Shown here in pieces: positions 35,570 through 44,744 of a stretch of 64,000 nt of DNA. The stretch is from Aquitalea aquatilis. GTDB lineage: Bacteria > Pseudomonadota > Gammaproteobacteria > Burkholderiales > Chromobacteriaceae. Each line of letters begins with the position of its first letter. Within the stretch, counting starts at the first letter, position 1. The notes under the pieces were generated by a model, which saw nothing but the letters and a program-made list of their open reading frames with translations, was not told the DNA's origin and ran no database searches. The translations under genes were made by a program, and so were the position numbers. Location of the stretch: assembly GCF_005155025.1 (NCBI RefSeq), contig NZ_CP039731.1, positions 3,410,001 to 3,474,000 of the forward strand, read 5' to 3'.

Positions 35570-36931
35570 TCAGCGCGGCTGCCCCACTCCATCGCGCAGC
35601 GCCGGCCAGGCCAGGGTCAGCAGCAGGCCGCGCATGGCCATCAACACCAGCAAGGCCGCCCAGATGCCATGATTGCCAAAGCCGCACTGCAGCAGCCACA
35701 AGGCCGGCACATAGGCGGCGAAGCTCTGCAACATGCCATTGCGCAATACCCGCGTTTGCATGGCTCCCATGAACACGCCATCCCAGAAAAAGGCCCAGAT
35801 GCACACCGGCGGCAACAGCACCAGCCAGGGCCAGAAGGCTGCCGCCATGCGCTGCAACTGCACATCCGGCGTCATCAGCGGCAGGTAAAACCACCCCAGC
35901 ACCGCCATGACCAGCGCCAGCAGGCTGCTCCAGCCCAGCGACAGCCAGCCACAACGCCGCACCACCAGCACCAGCCCGGCGCGCGAGCCAGCGCCAATGG
36001 CCCGTGCGCCATATACCTCCGCCGCCACGGCGAATCCGTCCAGCAGGCTGACGCATACCATGAAGGCCTGCAGCAACAGCTGATTGGCCGCCAGCGTCAG
36101 CGTGCCCAACTGGGCCGCGCTGCGCGTCATCAAGGCAAACGACACCGTCAGCAGCAAGGTCCGCACCATGATGTCCAGATTGGCAGCAAACAGCCGCCGC
36201 CACGGTGCCATGCCACCCAGCTGCTGCCAGGCCGCACGCCACTGCTGCCACGGCACCTGCCGCAACATCACCCACCCCGCCAGCACACTGGCGGTCATTT
36301 CACTGATGGCCGTCGCCCAGCCGGCACCGGACACGCCCCAGCCCAGCCCAGATACAAAAGTAATGGCCAGCGCCGCATTCAGGGCATTCATCAGCAACTG
36401 CAGCAGCATGACCTGACGGGAATGCCCCAGCCCCAGCAGCCAGGCAAACTGGGCATAGGCCAGCAAGGTAAACGGAGCCGACCAGATGCGGGCGTCAAAA
36501 TACTGCCGGGTCAGCTCGGCCACCTCGGCCACCTCGGCCGGCGGGGCCAGCAGGCGCAAGGCCAGCCAGGCAATCGGCTGTTGCAGCAACAGCAAGCCCA
36601 CGCCGCCCAGCAAGGCCGCCAGCATGGGCCGCAAGCCTGCCAACACCACGGCATCCCGCCCCTGCCCACCAGCGGCCTGAGCCACCAGCCCGGTGGTGGT
36701 AAAGCGCAGGAAACTGAAGCACCAGTACACCACATTGAAAATGCTGCCACCCACCGCCACCGCCGCCAGCGCCACCGGATTGCCCAGCCGCGCCAGCACG
36801 GCCGTATCCACCAGCCCCATCAAGGGCGTGGCCAGTGCCGCCAGCATCACCGGCACGGCAAAGGTAATCAATTGCCGCGAAGAAGGTGCAGCAAGGGAAA
36901 CGGTGGCATCAGACATGAGGGAAGCAGACAT
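35570..36931 (-). CDS. dinF: MATE-family efflux protein, DinF-like
   Basis: This is a ~453-aa protein of about twelve membrane segments. The N-terminal half has MLAALATPLMGLVDTAVLARLG and FSFLRFTTTGLVAQAAGG, diagnostic of DinF/MATE transporters. It probably exports drugs or oxidised metabolites using an ion gradient. It converges on umuC, leaving one base between stops. The start is uncertain: ATGs at 36946, 36931 and 36916 are possible and none has a good ribosome site. In E. coli dinF is SOS-induced; no SOS element is visible here. Confidence 0.88.
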   Translation of the reverse strand: MSASLMSDATVSLAAPSSRQLITFAVPVMLAALATPLMGLVDTAVLARLGNPVALAAVAVGGSIFNVVYWCFSFLRFTTTGLVAQAAGGQGRDAVVLAGLRPMLAALLGGVGLLLLQQPIAWLALRLLAPPAEVAEVAELTRQYFDARIWSAPFTLLAYAQFAWLLGLGHSRQVMLLQLLMNALNAALAITFVSGLGWGVSGAGWATAISEMTASVLAGWVMLRQVPWQQWRAAWQQLGGMAPWRRLFAANLDIMVRTLLLTVSFALMTRSAAQLGTLTLAANQLLLQAFMVCVSLLDGFAVAAEVYGARAIGAGSRAGLVLVVRRCGWLSLGWSSLLALVMAVLGWFYLPLMTPDVQLQRMAAAFWPWLVLLPPVCIWAFFWDGVFMGAMQTRVLRNGMLQSFAAYVPALWLLQCGFGNHGIWAALLVLMAMRGLLLTLAWPALRDGVGQPR

Positions 36932-36989
36932 ACGGGAAAACAGCATGGTAACAAAGCCCAGCCGGCCCTGCCCGGCAGAGCAGCAATGA

Positions 36990-37014
36990 AAAAGCACCCG
37001 CGCGGGGTGCTTTT
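36990..37014. terminator. Terminator between yjdM and dinF
   Basis: AAAAGCACCC (36990-36999) pairs with GGGTGCTTTT (37005-37014) around GCGCG. It lies after the minus-strand yjdM stop. Confidence 0.85.
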
Positions 37015-37050
37015 CGTGGTGCTTCTCGTTCGGCGGAGTGCTGAGCAGGC

Positions 37051-37392
37051 TCAGACCTTTTTCACGAACTCCGACTTCAGGCTCATGGCACCGATGCCGT
37101 CGATCTTGCAATCGATATCATGGTCACCGTCCACCAGCCGGATATTCTTCACCTTGGTACCCACCTTGACCACCAGCGACGAGCCCTTGACCTTGAGATC
37201 CTTGATCACCGTCACCGTGTCGCCATCCTGCAGCAGATTGCCATTGGAATCACGCACTTCGCGCCCCTGCTCTTCACCAGCGGCATCGGCCTGGGCCGAC
37301 CACTCGTGGGCACATTCCGGGCAAACCAGCATGGCACCGTCTTCGTAGGTGAATTGGGAACCGCACTGGGGACAATTGGGCAAACCGCTCAT
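37051..37392 (-). CDS. yjdM: YjdM/PhnA-family zinc-ribbon protein
   Basis: This 113-aa protein has an N-terminal zinc ribbon ([25 protein letters not shown], two CxxC pairs) and a small beta domain ([34 protein letters not shown]). The fold and length are those of PhnA/YjdM. The name PhnA is historical; no phosphonate genes are nearby and the function is unsettled. Confidence 0.92.
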   Translation of the reverse strand: MSGLPNCPQCGSQFTYEDGAMLVCPECAHEWSAQADAAGEEQGREVRDSNGNLLQDGDTVTVIKDLKVKGSSLVVKVGTKVKNIRLVDGDHDIDCKIDGIGAMSLKSEFVKKV

Positions 37393-37537
37393 GCTATACC
37401 TTGCTCGCTAACAGAAAAATCAAATCCATCGACCACCGCCGATGGGCGCAAAGCCGGTATTGTACGCCACCACGCCGGCAAGATCACCCACTGCGCTCAT
37501 GGTCTCGTCAGCACGGCCTGTGCCACCCGCCGTCGGC

Positions 37538-38557
37538 CTAACGCGGCTTCTGCCGACTGAATGCCCACCGGCCGGCCAGAAAGGTGAAGCTGGCAACCAG
37601 CACCACCAGCACCCAGAAGCCATGCGGATGGTTGGCCAGCGGCACGCCGCCCACATTCATGCCGAAAAAACCTGCCACGATATTGATAGGCAAAGCCAGC
37701 ACCGTCACCATCGTCAGGGTGAACAGGGTGCGGTTGGTCTGCTCATTCAGCTTGGCAGCCAGTTCTTCCTGCAGCAGCTTGATGCGTTCAACCAGGGTGG
37801 CCAGGTCGTTCAGTACCAGTGAAAATTCCTCGGTCGATTCGCGCAGGGTCTGCACATCGTGCTCGGCCAGCCAGGCGGGCGGCCGGTTCAGCAGGCGGAA
37901 CAACGCGCCAGGCTCAGGAGCCAGCAGACGCTGCATGCGCACCAGGGTGCGGCGCATGCCGGACAGCTCGGCACGGTGGTCCTGCAAATGCTCGGCCAGG
38001 AAACGATCTTCGATATGATCCACCTTGCGCGCAGACTCGCGCACGATGCTGGCCATGACATCAGCCTGATCCTGCATCAAATGAAACAGCAAGGAGCGGG
38101 CCGAGGGGAACACTTCACCGCTTTTCACTGCCGCCCGCAGGCGGTCCACCGAGCGCAAGGGGCGCACGCGCGCGGTGACCAGCAAGCGTGAACCGGCGGC
38201 CACCCACAGCGTGGCAACATCCGACGTCACCACACCAAAACCCAGTGCCACATCATTGATCACCGCCAGCAGCATGCCGTCCGAGGGTTCAATGCGGGTG
38301 GAACTGCTGCCAGCATGCAGCATTTCAAAAAAATCATCGTTCAAGGGCAGTTGCGCCCTGAGCCAGCGCTCGCAGGCCACATGCGCCAGATTGAAATGCA
38401 GCCAGACAAAGCCATCATCCTGTGCGGGCTGCTGCAAAAAGCGTACCGCCTCTTCCGACGCAATCGGCTGGCCGGTCTGCCCTGGCAGAAAACGGAAGCC
38501 ACTGATCAGCCCGACCTGATCGGCACCATACATTCCCTCGGAAATCGACACGCTCAT
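37538..38557 (-). CDS. zntB: CorA-family zinc transporter ZntB
   Basis: This 339-aa protein has a large cytosolic N-terminus, a long helix and two C-terminal membrane helices separated by the GMNVGGVP loop (GMN motif; ZntB-type GxNxGG). It mediates divalent cation, probably zinc, transport. The ATG at 38557 has GGAAGG 9 bases upstream. Confidence 0.88.
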   Translation of the reverse strand: MSVSISEGMYGADQVGLISGFRFLPGQTGQPIASEEAVRFLQQPAQDDGFVWLHFNLAHVACERWLRAQLPLNDDFFEMLHAGSSSTRIEPSDGMLLAVINDVALGFGVVTSDVATLWVAAGSRLLVTARVRPLRSVDRLRAAVKSGEVFPSARSLLFHLMQDQADVMASIVRESARKVDHIEDRFLAEHLQDHRAELSGMRRTLVRMQRLLAPEPGALFRLLNRPPAWLAEHDVQTLRESTEEFSLVLNDLATLVERIKLLQEELAAKLNEQTNRTLFTLTMVTVLALPINIVAGFFGMNVGGVPLANHPHGFWVLVVLVASFTFLAGRWAFSRQKPR

Positions 38558-38893
38558 GCAATATACCTTCCTGTAATACCACCAGCCCCATGCTGGCCGG
38601 CCGTCAGCAAACACCCTGCCATGCAGGATAACATCCCGCCTGGCCTCACTTTACCCAAGGCAGATGACAATTTCGACCTGCCGCAAACCGCAAAATACCA
38701 GCGTCCTCAGCCACGAGCGGGCAACTGACACAGCCCCTCCGTGCTAAAGAAAATTCCCTGGCGACAAGAAGAAACAAGAGCAATTTTATTAGGAATGCAT
38801 CCCTTATTCGCCACGATGGGAGTTCATAGACTGGCTCGTGTCCTCTTGCGGACATCCCTAGCCCACCCAAGTCGTTTACTCAGGAAAACCATC

Positions 38894-39124
38894 ATGAAAC
38901 TGATTGCATGGACTGTAGCTGGAGTACTGCTGGCCGGCCCCGCCCTCGCCAACAAGCTGCACCAGGAATCCCCGACTGCCAGCGAAGTAAAAGCCTGGAA
39001 GGCAGATCAGGACAAGATCAAAAAACAGGACGCACACAAAAAGCAGCAGCACCGGAAAAAGTCGGCATCCGGCGCCAAGCATCAGGTAAAGGAAACCGTA
39101 GGCGGGCACGAACACAATAAGTAA
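38894..39124 (+). CDS. Small exported Lys/His-rich protein
   Basis: This 76-aa protein has a clear signal peptide (MKLIAWTVAGVLLAGPALA, cleavage after ALA) and a charged mature part (KKQDAHKKQQHRKKSASG, ending GGHEHNK). AGGA lies 8 bases upstream of the ATG. The His/Lys content could bind metal or nucleic acid; no family is recognised. Confidence 0.6.
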   Translation: MKLIAWTVAGVLLAGPALANKLHQESPTASEVKAWKADQDKIKKQDAHKKQQHRKKSASGAKHQVKETVGGHEHNK

Positions 39125-39131
39125 GCACACT

Positions 39132-39158
39132 GTCAGCATCCGCTTGCCGGATGCTGAC
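39132..39158 (+). terminator. Hairpin terminator
   Basis: GTCAGCATCCG (39132-39142) pairs with CGGATGCTGAC (39148-39158), 8 bases after the small exported protein. Confidence 0.7.
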
Positions 39159-39286
39159 TCAGCTTCGGCACCTCATCACCATTAGCACTCACCACCAAAC
39201 ATTTGATCAAATAGTTTGGCAAACGCAGCCACCCTGCGCTAGAATCAGCTGGCATGTGCAAAATATTAAACGAAAAGTTTAACGAA

Positions 39287-40570
39287 ATGCCACAAACCAG
39301 CTACCCCGAATCCTACTACGCCGCCTCTGCCAATCCGGTGCCTGCGCGCCCGGCCCTGCAAGGCGAAATCGAAACCGACGTCTGCATTATCGGTGCCGGC
39401 TATACCGGCCTGTCCACTGCACTCTTCCTGCTGGAAAACGGCTTCAAAGTCACCGTGCTGGAGGCCGCCAGGGTTGGTTTTGGCGCATCCGGCCGCAATG
39501 GTGGCCAGATCGTCAACAGCTACAGCCGCGACATCGATGTGATCGAACGCACGGTGGGCAACAAGCAAGCCAAGCTGCTGGGTGACATGGCCTTCGAAGG
39601 CGGCCGCATCATCCGCGAGCGGGTCGCCCGCTACGGCATCGACTGCGCCCTGAAAGACGGCGGCGTGTTTGCCGCACTGAGCGAAAAGCAGATGGGCCAT
39701 CTGCGATCACAAAAAGCCTTGTGGGAGCGTTATGGCCACCGCCAGCTGCAAATGCTGGGCAAGGATGACATGCGCGGCATCGTGGCCACCGACAGCTACG
39801 TCGGCGGCATGCTGGACATGAGCGGCGGCCATATTCACCCGCTGAACCTGGCACTGGGCGAAGCCGCTGCGGTGGAGTCGCTGGGCGGCGTGATTTACGA
39901 GCAATCGCCAGCACTGAGCATTGAGCGCGGCCAGCAACCCGTGGTGAGCACACCGCAAGGGCGGGTCAAGGCGAAATTCCTGGTAGTGGCCGGCAATGCC
40001 TATCTGGGCAATCTGCTGCCGGAACTGGCCGCCAAATCCATGCCTTGCGGCACCCAGGTGATCACCACCGAGCCACTGGGCGACGAACTGGCTGCCAGCC
40101 TGCTGCCGCAGGACTACTGCGTGGAAGACTGCAACTACCTGCTCGACTACTACCGCCTGAGCCAGGACAAACGGCTGATTTTCGGCGGCGGCGTGGTGTA
40201 CGGCGCACGTGACCCGGCCAATATCGAGGCCATCATCCGCCCGAAAATGCTGAAGGTATTCCCGCAACTGGCCAAGGTAAAGATCGACTACGCCTGGACC
40301 GGCAACTTCCTGCTGACGCTGTCGCGCCTGCCGCAGGTTGGCCGCATTGGCGACAACATCTATTACTCGCAAGGCTGCAGCGGCCATGGTGTCACCTACA
40401 CCCATCTGGCGGGCAAGATTATGGCCGAGGCACTGCGCGGCCAGGCCGAACGTTTCGACGCCTTTGCCACCCTGCCGCACTACCCCTTCCCGGGCGGCGA
40501 GCTGATGCGCGTACCCTTCACCGCCATCGGTGCCTGGTACTATTCGCTGCGTGACAAACTGGGTATCTGA
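39287..40570 (+). CDS. puuB: FAD-dependent gamma-glutamylputrescine oxidase-like enzyme
   Basis: This 427-aa DAO-family oxidoreductase has a dinucleotide loop DVCIIGAGYTGLSTALFL and FGASGRNGGQIVNSYSRD, the PuuB/OrdL hallmark. Near the C-terminus comes YYSQGCSGHGVTYTHLAG. It would oxidise gamma-glutamylputrescine to the aldehyde. The start at 39287 gives the normal N-terminus MPQTSYPESYYAAS; an upstream ATG at 39254 is possible. TTAAAC/GTTTAA (39266-39282) and the palindrome ATTTGATCAAAT just upstream are possible operators. Confidence 0.88.
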   Translation: MPQTSYPESYYAASANPVPARPALQGEIETDVCIIGAGYTGLSTALFLLENGFKVTVLEAARVGFGASGRNGGQIVNSYSRDIDVIERTVGNKQAKLLGDMAFEGGRIIRERVARYGIDCALKDGGVFAALSEKQMGHLRSQKALWERYGHRQLQMLGKDDMRGIVATDSYVGGMLDMSGGHIHPLNLALGEAAAVESLGGVIYEQSPALSIERGQQPVVSTPQGRVKAKFLVVAGNAYLGNLLPELAAKSMPCGTQVITTEPLGDELAASLLPQDYCVEDCNYLLDYYRLSQDKRLIFGGGVVYGARDPANIEAIIRPKMLKVFPQLAKVKIDYAWTGNFLLTLSRLPQVGRIGDNIYYSQGCSGHGVTYTHLAGKIMAEALRGQAERFDAFATLPHYPFPGGELMRVPFTAIGAWYYSLRDKLGI

Positions 40571-40606
40571 GTTTCCACGCGGTCTGCAACCTGCCGACCG
40601 CGCATA

Positions 40607-40652
40607 GTATGACAACAAGAGCCGGCGTTACACCCGGCTCTTGTTGTCATAC
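40607..40652 (+). terminator. Long hairpin after puuB
   Basis: A 19-bp perfect inverted repeat (arms 40607-40625 and 40634-40652, GTATGACAACAAGAGCCGG and its complement) with an 8-base loop. There is no T tract of note. Confidence 0.75.
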
Positions 40653-40732
40653 CACCCTCCTCCTGCCGTTCGCCATCCTTCTGCCAGACGCAACAGCGCC
40701 GATCCGGCCACTATCCTTACGCCTCTTTACCT

Positions 40733-40756
40733 TGTTTGCAAAAGCAAACATTTTTT
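40733..40756 (+). terminator. Terminator-like hairpin upstream of fliD1
   Basis: TGTTTGC-AAAA-GCAAACA followed by six T residues, 87 bases before the first fliD-like gene. It may end upstream transcription or attenuate the leader. Confidence 0.6.
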
Positions 40757-40843
40757 GACCTGAACCAGCAGCGGCAAGCAGCGGCCGGTCGCGGATAATT
40801 GACAGCATAGCCCACCGTCACGCACAAGGCAGTTACCGACCCG

Positions 40844-42283
40844 ATGAGCACCGCGTCCATCACCACATCCGCCGGCCCGCTGGATGTGCAAAACATCGTC
40901 AGCCAGCTGATGACTGTTGAAAAGCAGCCGCTTTCCAGCAGCCAGAGCAAGATCAGCTCCTTCAATAGCAAGCTCAGCGATATCGGCCAGGTCGGCTCGG
41001 CCTTGTCAGGGTTACAGACCTCAGTCAGCAGCCTGTCGTCGGGCGCATTCCTGCACACCCTTAAGGCCAGCAGCTCCGACCCCACAGTGGCCACCGTCCA
41101 TGCCAGTGGCAATGGCGCAGCCGGCAATTACCTGCTGGACATCAGCGAACTGGCCAAACCACGACAACTGGTATTCGACCAGACCGCCGCCGGGCAAAGC
41201 ATCAGCAGCGCCAACAGCCCGCTGGACAACGTGCCGGACACATTGACCTTCGAAGTAGCGGGCAGCAGCACCAGCGTGCAACTGCGCGATGCCGCCAGTA
41301 GCGCAACGGCCAGTACCAGCCGCGACAGCTCGACAACCACGGCCACCACGCCGACCAGTGTCAGCCTGCAAAACATTGCCGACAAAATCAACAGTGCCAA
41401 TGCCAGCGTCAATGCCTCCATCGTGCAATACAAGGGGAGCTATTCGCTGGTGATTGCCGCGGCCGAATCCGGCTCCGACCACGCGTTCAGCATCACGGCC
41501 GGCGGTAGCGACAGCAGTGTGGATGAAACCGCCACCAACACCCTGGCTGGCCTGGTGCAGAGCAACACTGCCATCGGCGAATCAAACGATGCCAGCGATG
41601 CAACGCTGACTGTCAATGGCATCAATGTCTCGTCCAGCAGCAACACGCTGGACGATGTCATCAGCGGCGCTTCGGTCCTGCTGCAAAAAACCGGTCAGGC
41701 AAGCATAGGCATGACCCAGGACAACAGCAGCATCACCAGCAGCCTGCAAGCCTTTGTCGACGCCTATAACAAGGTGCAAACCGCCATCGGCAGCGCTGCA
41801 GCAGGCACCCTGAAAGGCGATGCCGCGCTCACCTCGATCCGCAGCCAGCTCAGCGCCGTACTGCAAACCCCGGTCAGCGGTGCCGACCCGCTCAGCTCTT
41901 ATGCCTACCTGTCCCAAGTGGGCATTGCCATTCAGAAAGACGGCACCCTGGCGCTGGACCAGAGCAGCTTCAGCAAGGCGCTGGCCAGCAAGCCTGCGGC
42001 CGTGGCCAACCTGTTCGGCAACAGCAGCAATACCGGCTTTGCCGACCGTTTCAACAGCACCATCAACAATTTGCTGGGACCTGCGGGAATCATCGTGACC
42101 AAACAACAAGACCTGAGCCAGAACGTCAGCGACGAAACCACGCACCAGACGCAGTTGCAAACCAAAGTCAGCAGCAAACAGGCCGACTATCTGCACCAGT
42201 ACACCAGCCTGAACGCCACGCTGGCCAAAATGCAGCAATCCACCAGCAATCTGTCCGGGCTACTGGCCACATCCAGCAAATAG
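40844..42283 (+). CDS. fliD: FliD-like flagellar cap protein, paralogue 1
   Basis: This 479-aa protein caps the flagellar filament and helps flagellin fold into place. The N-terminus ITTSAGPLDVQNIVSQLMTVE and the C-terminal coiled coil (QTQLQTKVSSKQADYLHQYT) match FliD_N and FliD_C. It is Ser/Thr/Ala-rich and has no cysteine. It sits away from any other flagellar gene and is followed by a close paralogue. GCGGATAA at 40791 resembles a FliA -10 box, without a clear -35. Confidence 0.85.
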   Translation: MSTASITTSAGPLDVQNIVSQLMTVEKQPLSSSQSKISSFNSKLSDIGQVGSALSGLQTSVSSLSSGAFLHTLKASSSDPTVATVHASGNGAAGNYLLDISELAKPRQLVFDQTAAGQSISSANSPLDNVPDTLTFEVAGSSTSVQLRDAASSATASTSRDSSTTTATTPTSVSLQNIADKINSANASVNASIVQYKGSYSLVIAAAESGSDHAFSITAGGSDSSVDETATNTLAGLVQSNTAIGESNDASDATLTVNGINVSSSSNTLDDVISGASVLLQKTGQASIGMTQDNSSITSSLQAFVDAYNKVQTAIGSAAAGTLKGDAALTSIRSQLSAVLQTPVSGADPLSSYAYLSQVGIAIQKDGTLALDQSSFSKALASKPAAVANLFGNSSNTGFADRFNSTINNLLGPAGIIVTKQQDLSQNVSDETTHQTQLQTKVSSKQADYLHQYTSLNATLAKMQQSTSNLSGLLATSSK

Positions 42284-42453
42284 CAGAGCACACAGGCCGC
42301 CACAGGCGATCATGACGCTGTGTGACAGCCTTAACATTCGGCAACATTGTTTAACCCTGTTTTGCCATCAAGCGGCAGGCCTTTCCCGTCGATAATGCCA
42401 GCAGAGCATATCAAGGCAGGCCGGATTAAGCCGCAGGCCGCAGGGAGAACAAT

Positions 42454-43821
42454 ATGAGCGCAGCATCCATCACCACCACCGCCGGCCCGCTAGACGTGCA
42501 ATCCATCGTCAGCCAGCTGATGACCGTGGAACAGCAGCCGCTGACCGACAGCCAGAACAAGGTCTCCACCTACAAGACCGACCTGAGCGATATGGGCCAG
42601 ATCAGCTCCGCCCTGTCCGCGCTGCAAACCTCGGTCAGCAGCCTGTCATCCGGAGCCTTCCTGCAAACTTACAAAGCCACCACATCAGACAGCACGATTG
42701 CCAGCGTGGCCACCAGCACCGGCGGCATTGCCGGCAGCTACCAGCTGGATGTCAGCAAACTGGCCCAGTCGCGTCAACTGGTGTTCGACCAGAACAGTGC
42801 CGGCCAGTCCATCACGAGCGCCACCACTGCACTGAGTAGCGTCCCCGCCTCGCTCACCTTCAGCGTGGCCGGCACCAGCACCACGGTAAACCTCAACAAC
42901 GGCGGCAGTGGTGGCGAAAGCCTGCAAAACATTTCCGATGCCATCAACAGTGCCAATGCCGGCGTCAATGCCTCCATCGTGCAGTACAACGGCAATTACT
43001 CGCTGGTGATCGCCTCGGCCAACTCCGGCTCGGCCAATGCCTTCAGCGTCACCGCTGGCGGCAGCGACAGTGGCAACACCAGCGGCAATTCCCTGGCCGG
43101 ACTACGGCAAAGCAGTACCGCGGCGACCGAATCCTTTGCCGCCAGCGATGCACTGATGACCGTCAACGGCGTCAATGTTTCATCCAGCAGCAATAGCGTG
43201 ACCGGAGTCATCAGCGGCGCAACCGTCAACCTGGAAAAAACCGGGCAGGTTTCCATCGGCATGAGCCAGGACACCTCGGGCATCGCCTCCAGCCTGCAAA
43301 GCTTTGTCGATGCCTATAACAAGGTGCACAGCACCACCAGCAGCGCCTTCAGTAGCGACATGAAGGGCGACGACTCACTGCTGTCCATTCAGGACCAGCT
43401 CAGCTCGGTGCTGCAGACGCAGGTGGCCGGCGTGAATGCCGCCAGCTCCTATGCCTATCTCTCGCAGGTCGGCATTTCCCTGCAGAAAGACGGCACCCTG
43501 GCACTGGACCAGACCGCCTTCAACAAGGCGCTGACCAGCAACCCGACTGCCGTGGCCAATCTGTTCGGCAATAGCAGCAGCACCGGCTTTGCCGACCGCT
43601 TCAACACCACCATCAACAATCTGCTGGGGCCAACCGGCATCGTAACTACCAAACAGAACGATCTGAACCAGAGCGTGACTGACGAAACCAACCACCAGAC
43701 CGAAATCCAGACCAATCTGGATGCGCTGCGCAGCTCCTACGTGCAGCAATACACCACGCTGAATGCCACGCTGGCGCAAATGCAGCAATCCACCAGCAAC
43801 CTGGCCAGCCTGCTGGCCTGA
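42454..43821 (+). CDS. fliD: FliD-like flagellar cap protein, paralogue 2
   Basis: This 455-aa protein is nearly colinear with the gene at 40844, including the N-terminus (TTAGPLDVQSIVSQLMTVEQ) and the C-terminal segment (FADRFNTTINNLLGPTGIV). The main difference is a shorter Ser/Thr-rich insert in the middle domain. AGGGAGA lies 6 bases before the ATG. GTCGATAA at 42388 with TCAA 16 bases upstream resembles a FliA promoter, so it may be transcribed separately. Confidence 0.85.
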   Translation: MSAASITTTAGPLDVQSIVSQLMTVEQQPLTDSQNKVSTYKTDLSDMGQISSALSALQTSVSSLSSGAFLQTYKATTSDSTIASVATSTGGIAGSYQLDVSKLAQSRQLVFDQNSAGQSITSATTALSSVPASLTFSVAGTSTTVNLNNGGSGGESLQNISDAINSANAGVNASIVQYNGNYSLVIASANSGSANAFSVTAGGSDSGNTSGNSLAGLRQSSTAATESFAASDALMTVNGVNVSSSSNSVTGVISGATVNLEKTGQVSIGMSQDTSGIASSLQSFVDAYNKVHSTTSSAFSSDMKGDDSLLSIQDQLSSVLQTQVAGVNAASSYAYLSQVGISLQKDGTLALDQTAFNKALTSNPTAVANLFGNSSSTGFADRFNTTINNLLGPTGIVTTKQNDLNQSVTDETNHQTEIQTNLDALRSSYVQQYTTLNATLAQMQQSTSNLASLLA

Positions 43822-43846
43822 TAAAACGCAGCCGACCATCAAAAAA

Positions 43847-43877
43847 AACGCCGCCCGGTGCAAACCGTGGCGGCGTT
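43847..43877 (+). terminator. Hairpin terminator after fliD2
   Basis: AACGCCGCC (43847-43855) pairs with GGCGGCGTT (43869-43877). It is preceded by an A tract, so it can also end minus-strand transcription from the GDT1 gene. Confidence 0.8.
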
Positions 43878-43914
43878 CATCGTGAATGACCTAACCTGAA
43901 ATAACCTAGGCTGA

Positions 43915-44502
43915 TCAGCCCAGCAATTGGTTTCCATTGATGGCATTGGCCAGCGCCAGCCCGCCCAATACCAGGAAAATGATGGATGCAATGATGTGTA
44001 CGGCCTTGGTAGGCAGACGGTCGGCGAAGCGGCTACCCAGGTAGATGACCGGCACGTTGGCCAGCATCATGCCCAGCGTGGTGCCGGCCACCACCGGCAG
44101 GAAGTCATGAAAACGGGCCGCCAGCGCAATGGTGACCACTTGCGTCTTGTCGCCCATTTCGGCCAGGAAAAACGCGAACACCGTGGTGGCGAACACGCCC
44201 ATCTGCCGCTTGGGCATGACGATTTCGCCTTCGTCCAGCTTGTCGGGAATCAGGATCCAGCCGGCCATCAGCGCAAATGACGCCACCACGGCCCAGTTGA
44301 GGATATTGGGACTGAGCGCGGTGGACAGCCAGGCACCGATGCCACCGGCACCGGCATGATTGACCAGCGTGGCCAGCAGGATGCCCAGAATGATGGGGAC
44401 CGGCTTGCGATAGCGTGCAGCCAGAATCAGGGAAAGCAGTTGGGTTTTGTCGCCGATTTCGGCCAGGGCCACCACACCGGTGGATACCAGAAAGGACTGC
44501 AT
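43915..44502 (-). CDS. GDT1/UPF0016 family cation transporter, probably Mn2+ exporter
   Basis: This 195-aa protein has two homologous halves, each with the ExGDK(T) motif: ALAEIGDKTQLLSL and FLAEMGDKTQVVTI. About six membrane segments are visible. Relatives export manganese (MneA/MntX) or act as Ca/Mn exchangers. The ATG at 44502 has GGAG 8 bases upstream; longer in-frame starts would run through the riboswitch. The leader carries a yybP-ykoY element, which fits manganese control. Confidence 0.93.
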   Translation of the reverse strand: MQSFLVSTGVVALAEIGDKTQLLSLILAARYRKPVPIILGILLATLVNHAGAGGIGAWLSTALSPNILNWAVVASFALMAGWILIPDKLDEGEIVMPKRQMGVFATTVFAFFLAEMGDKTQVVTIALAARFHDFLPVVAGTTLGMMLANVPVIYLGSRFADRLPTKAVHIIASIIFLVLGGLALANAINGNQLLG

Positions 44503-44514
44503 CGAGAATTCTCC

Positions 44515-44680
44515 ATGGCCGGGACGCGAAAACGAGTGACCGCAATGCGTCCCGGCCATGCAGAGCATTACGGTCAAAAGTCTCGCCAAGTCTCGGACCA
44601 CGTGTGCCATGCCGGAACCGGCAAGTCTGTTGACACACGTCCCTCTCAACATGCGGAGGGCGGCTACTCCCTAATGACGG
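44515..44680 (-). promoter_or_regulatory. yybP-ykoY manganese riboswitch with expression hairpin
   Basis: On the minus strand the leader reads GGGAGTAGCC (44671-44662) and later GGCGAGACTTTTGACC (44587-44572), the two conserved internal-loop strands of the yybP-ykoY aptamer. Between them lies a GC stem. It is followed by a 13-bp hairpin, ATGGCCGGGACGC with its complement (44515-44559), whose last arm touches the ribosome site. Mn2+ binding is expected to raise expression of the exporter. Confidence 0.85.
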
Positions 44681-44744
44681 GTGGCATTGTAAAGCAGCCA
44701 TGCCATTTGGCAAGCCCCATTGCCGGTTTTCTGCGTTTATCCCG

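Noticed and set aside
35510-37348. 612-aa plus-strand frame opposite dinF
   Set aside because: His/Gln/Pro-rich low-complexity translation typical of the antisense of a membrane protein gene; dinF has the real motifs.
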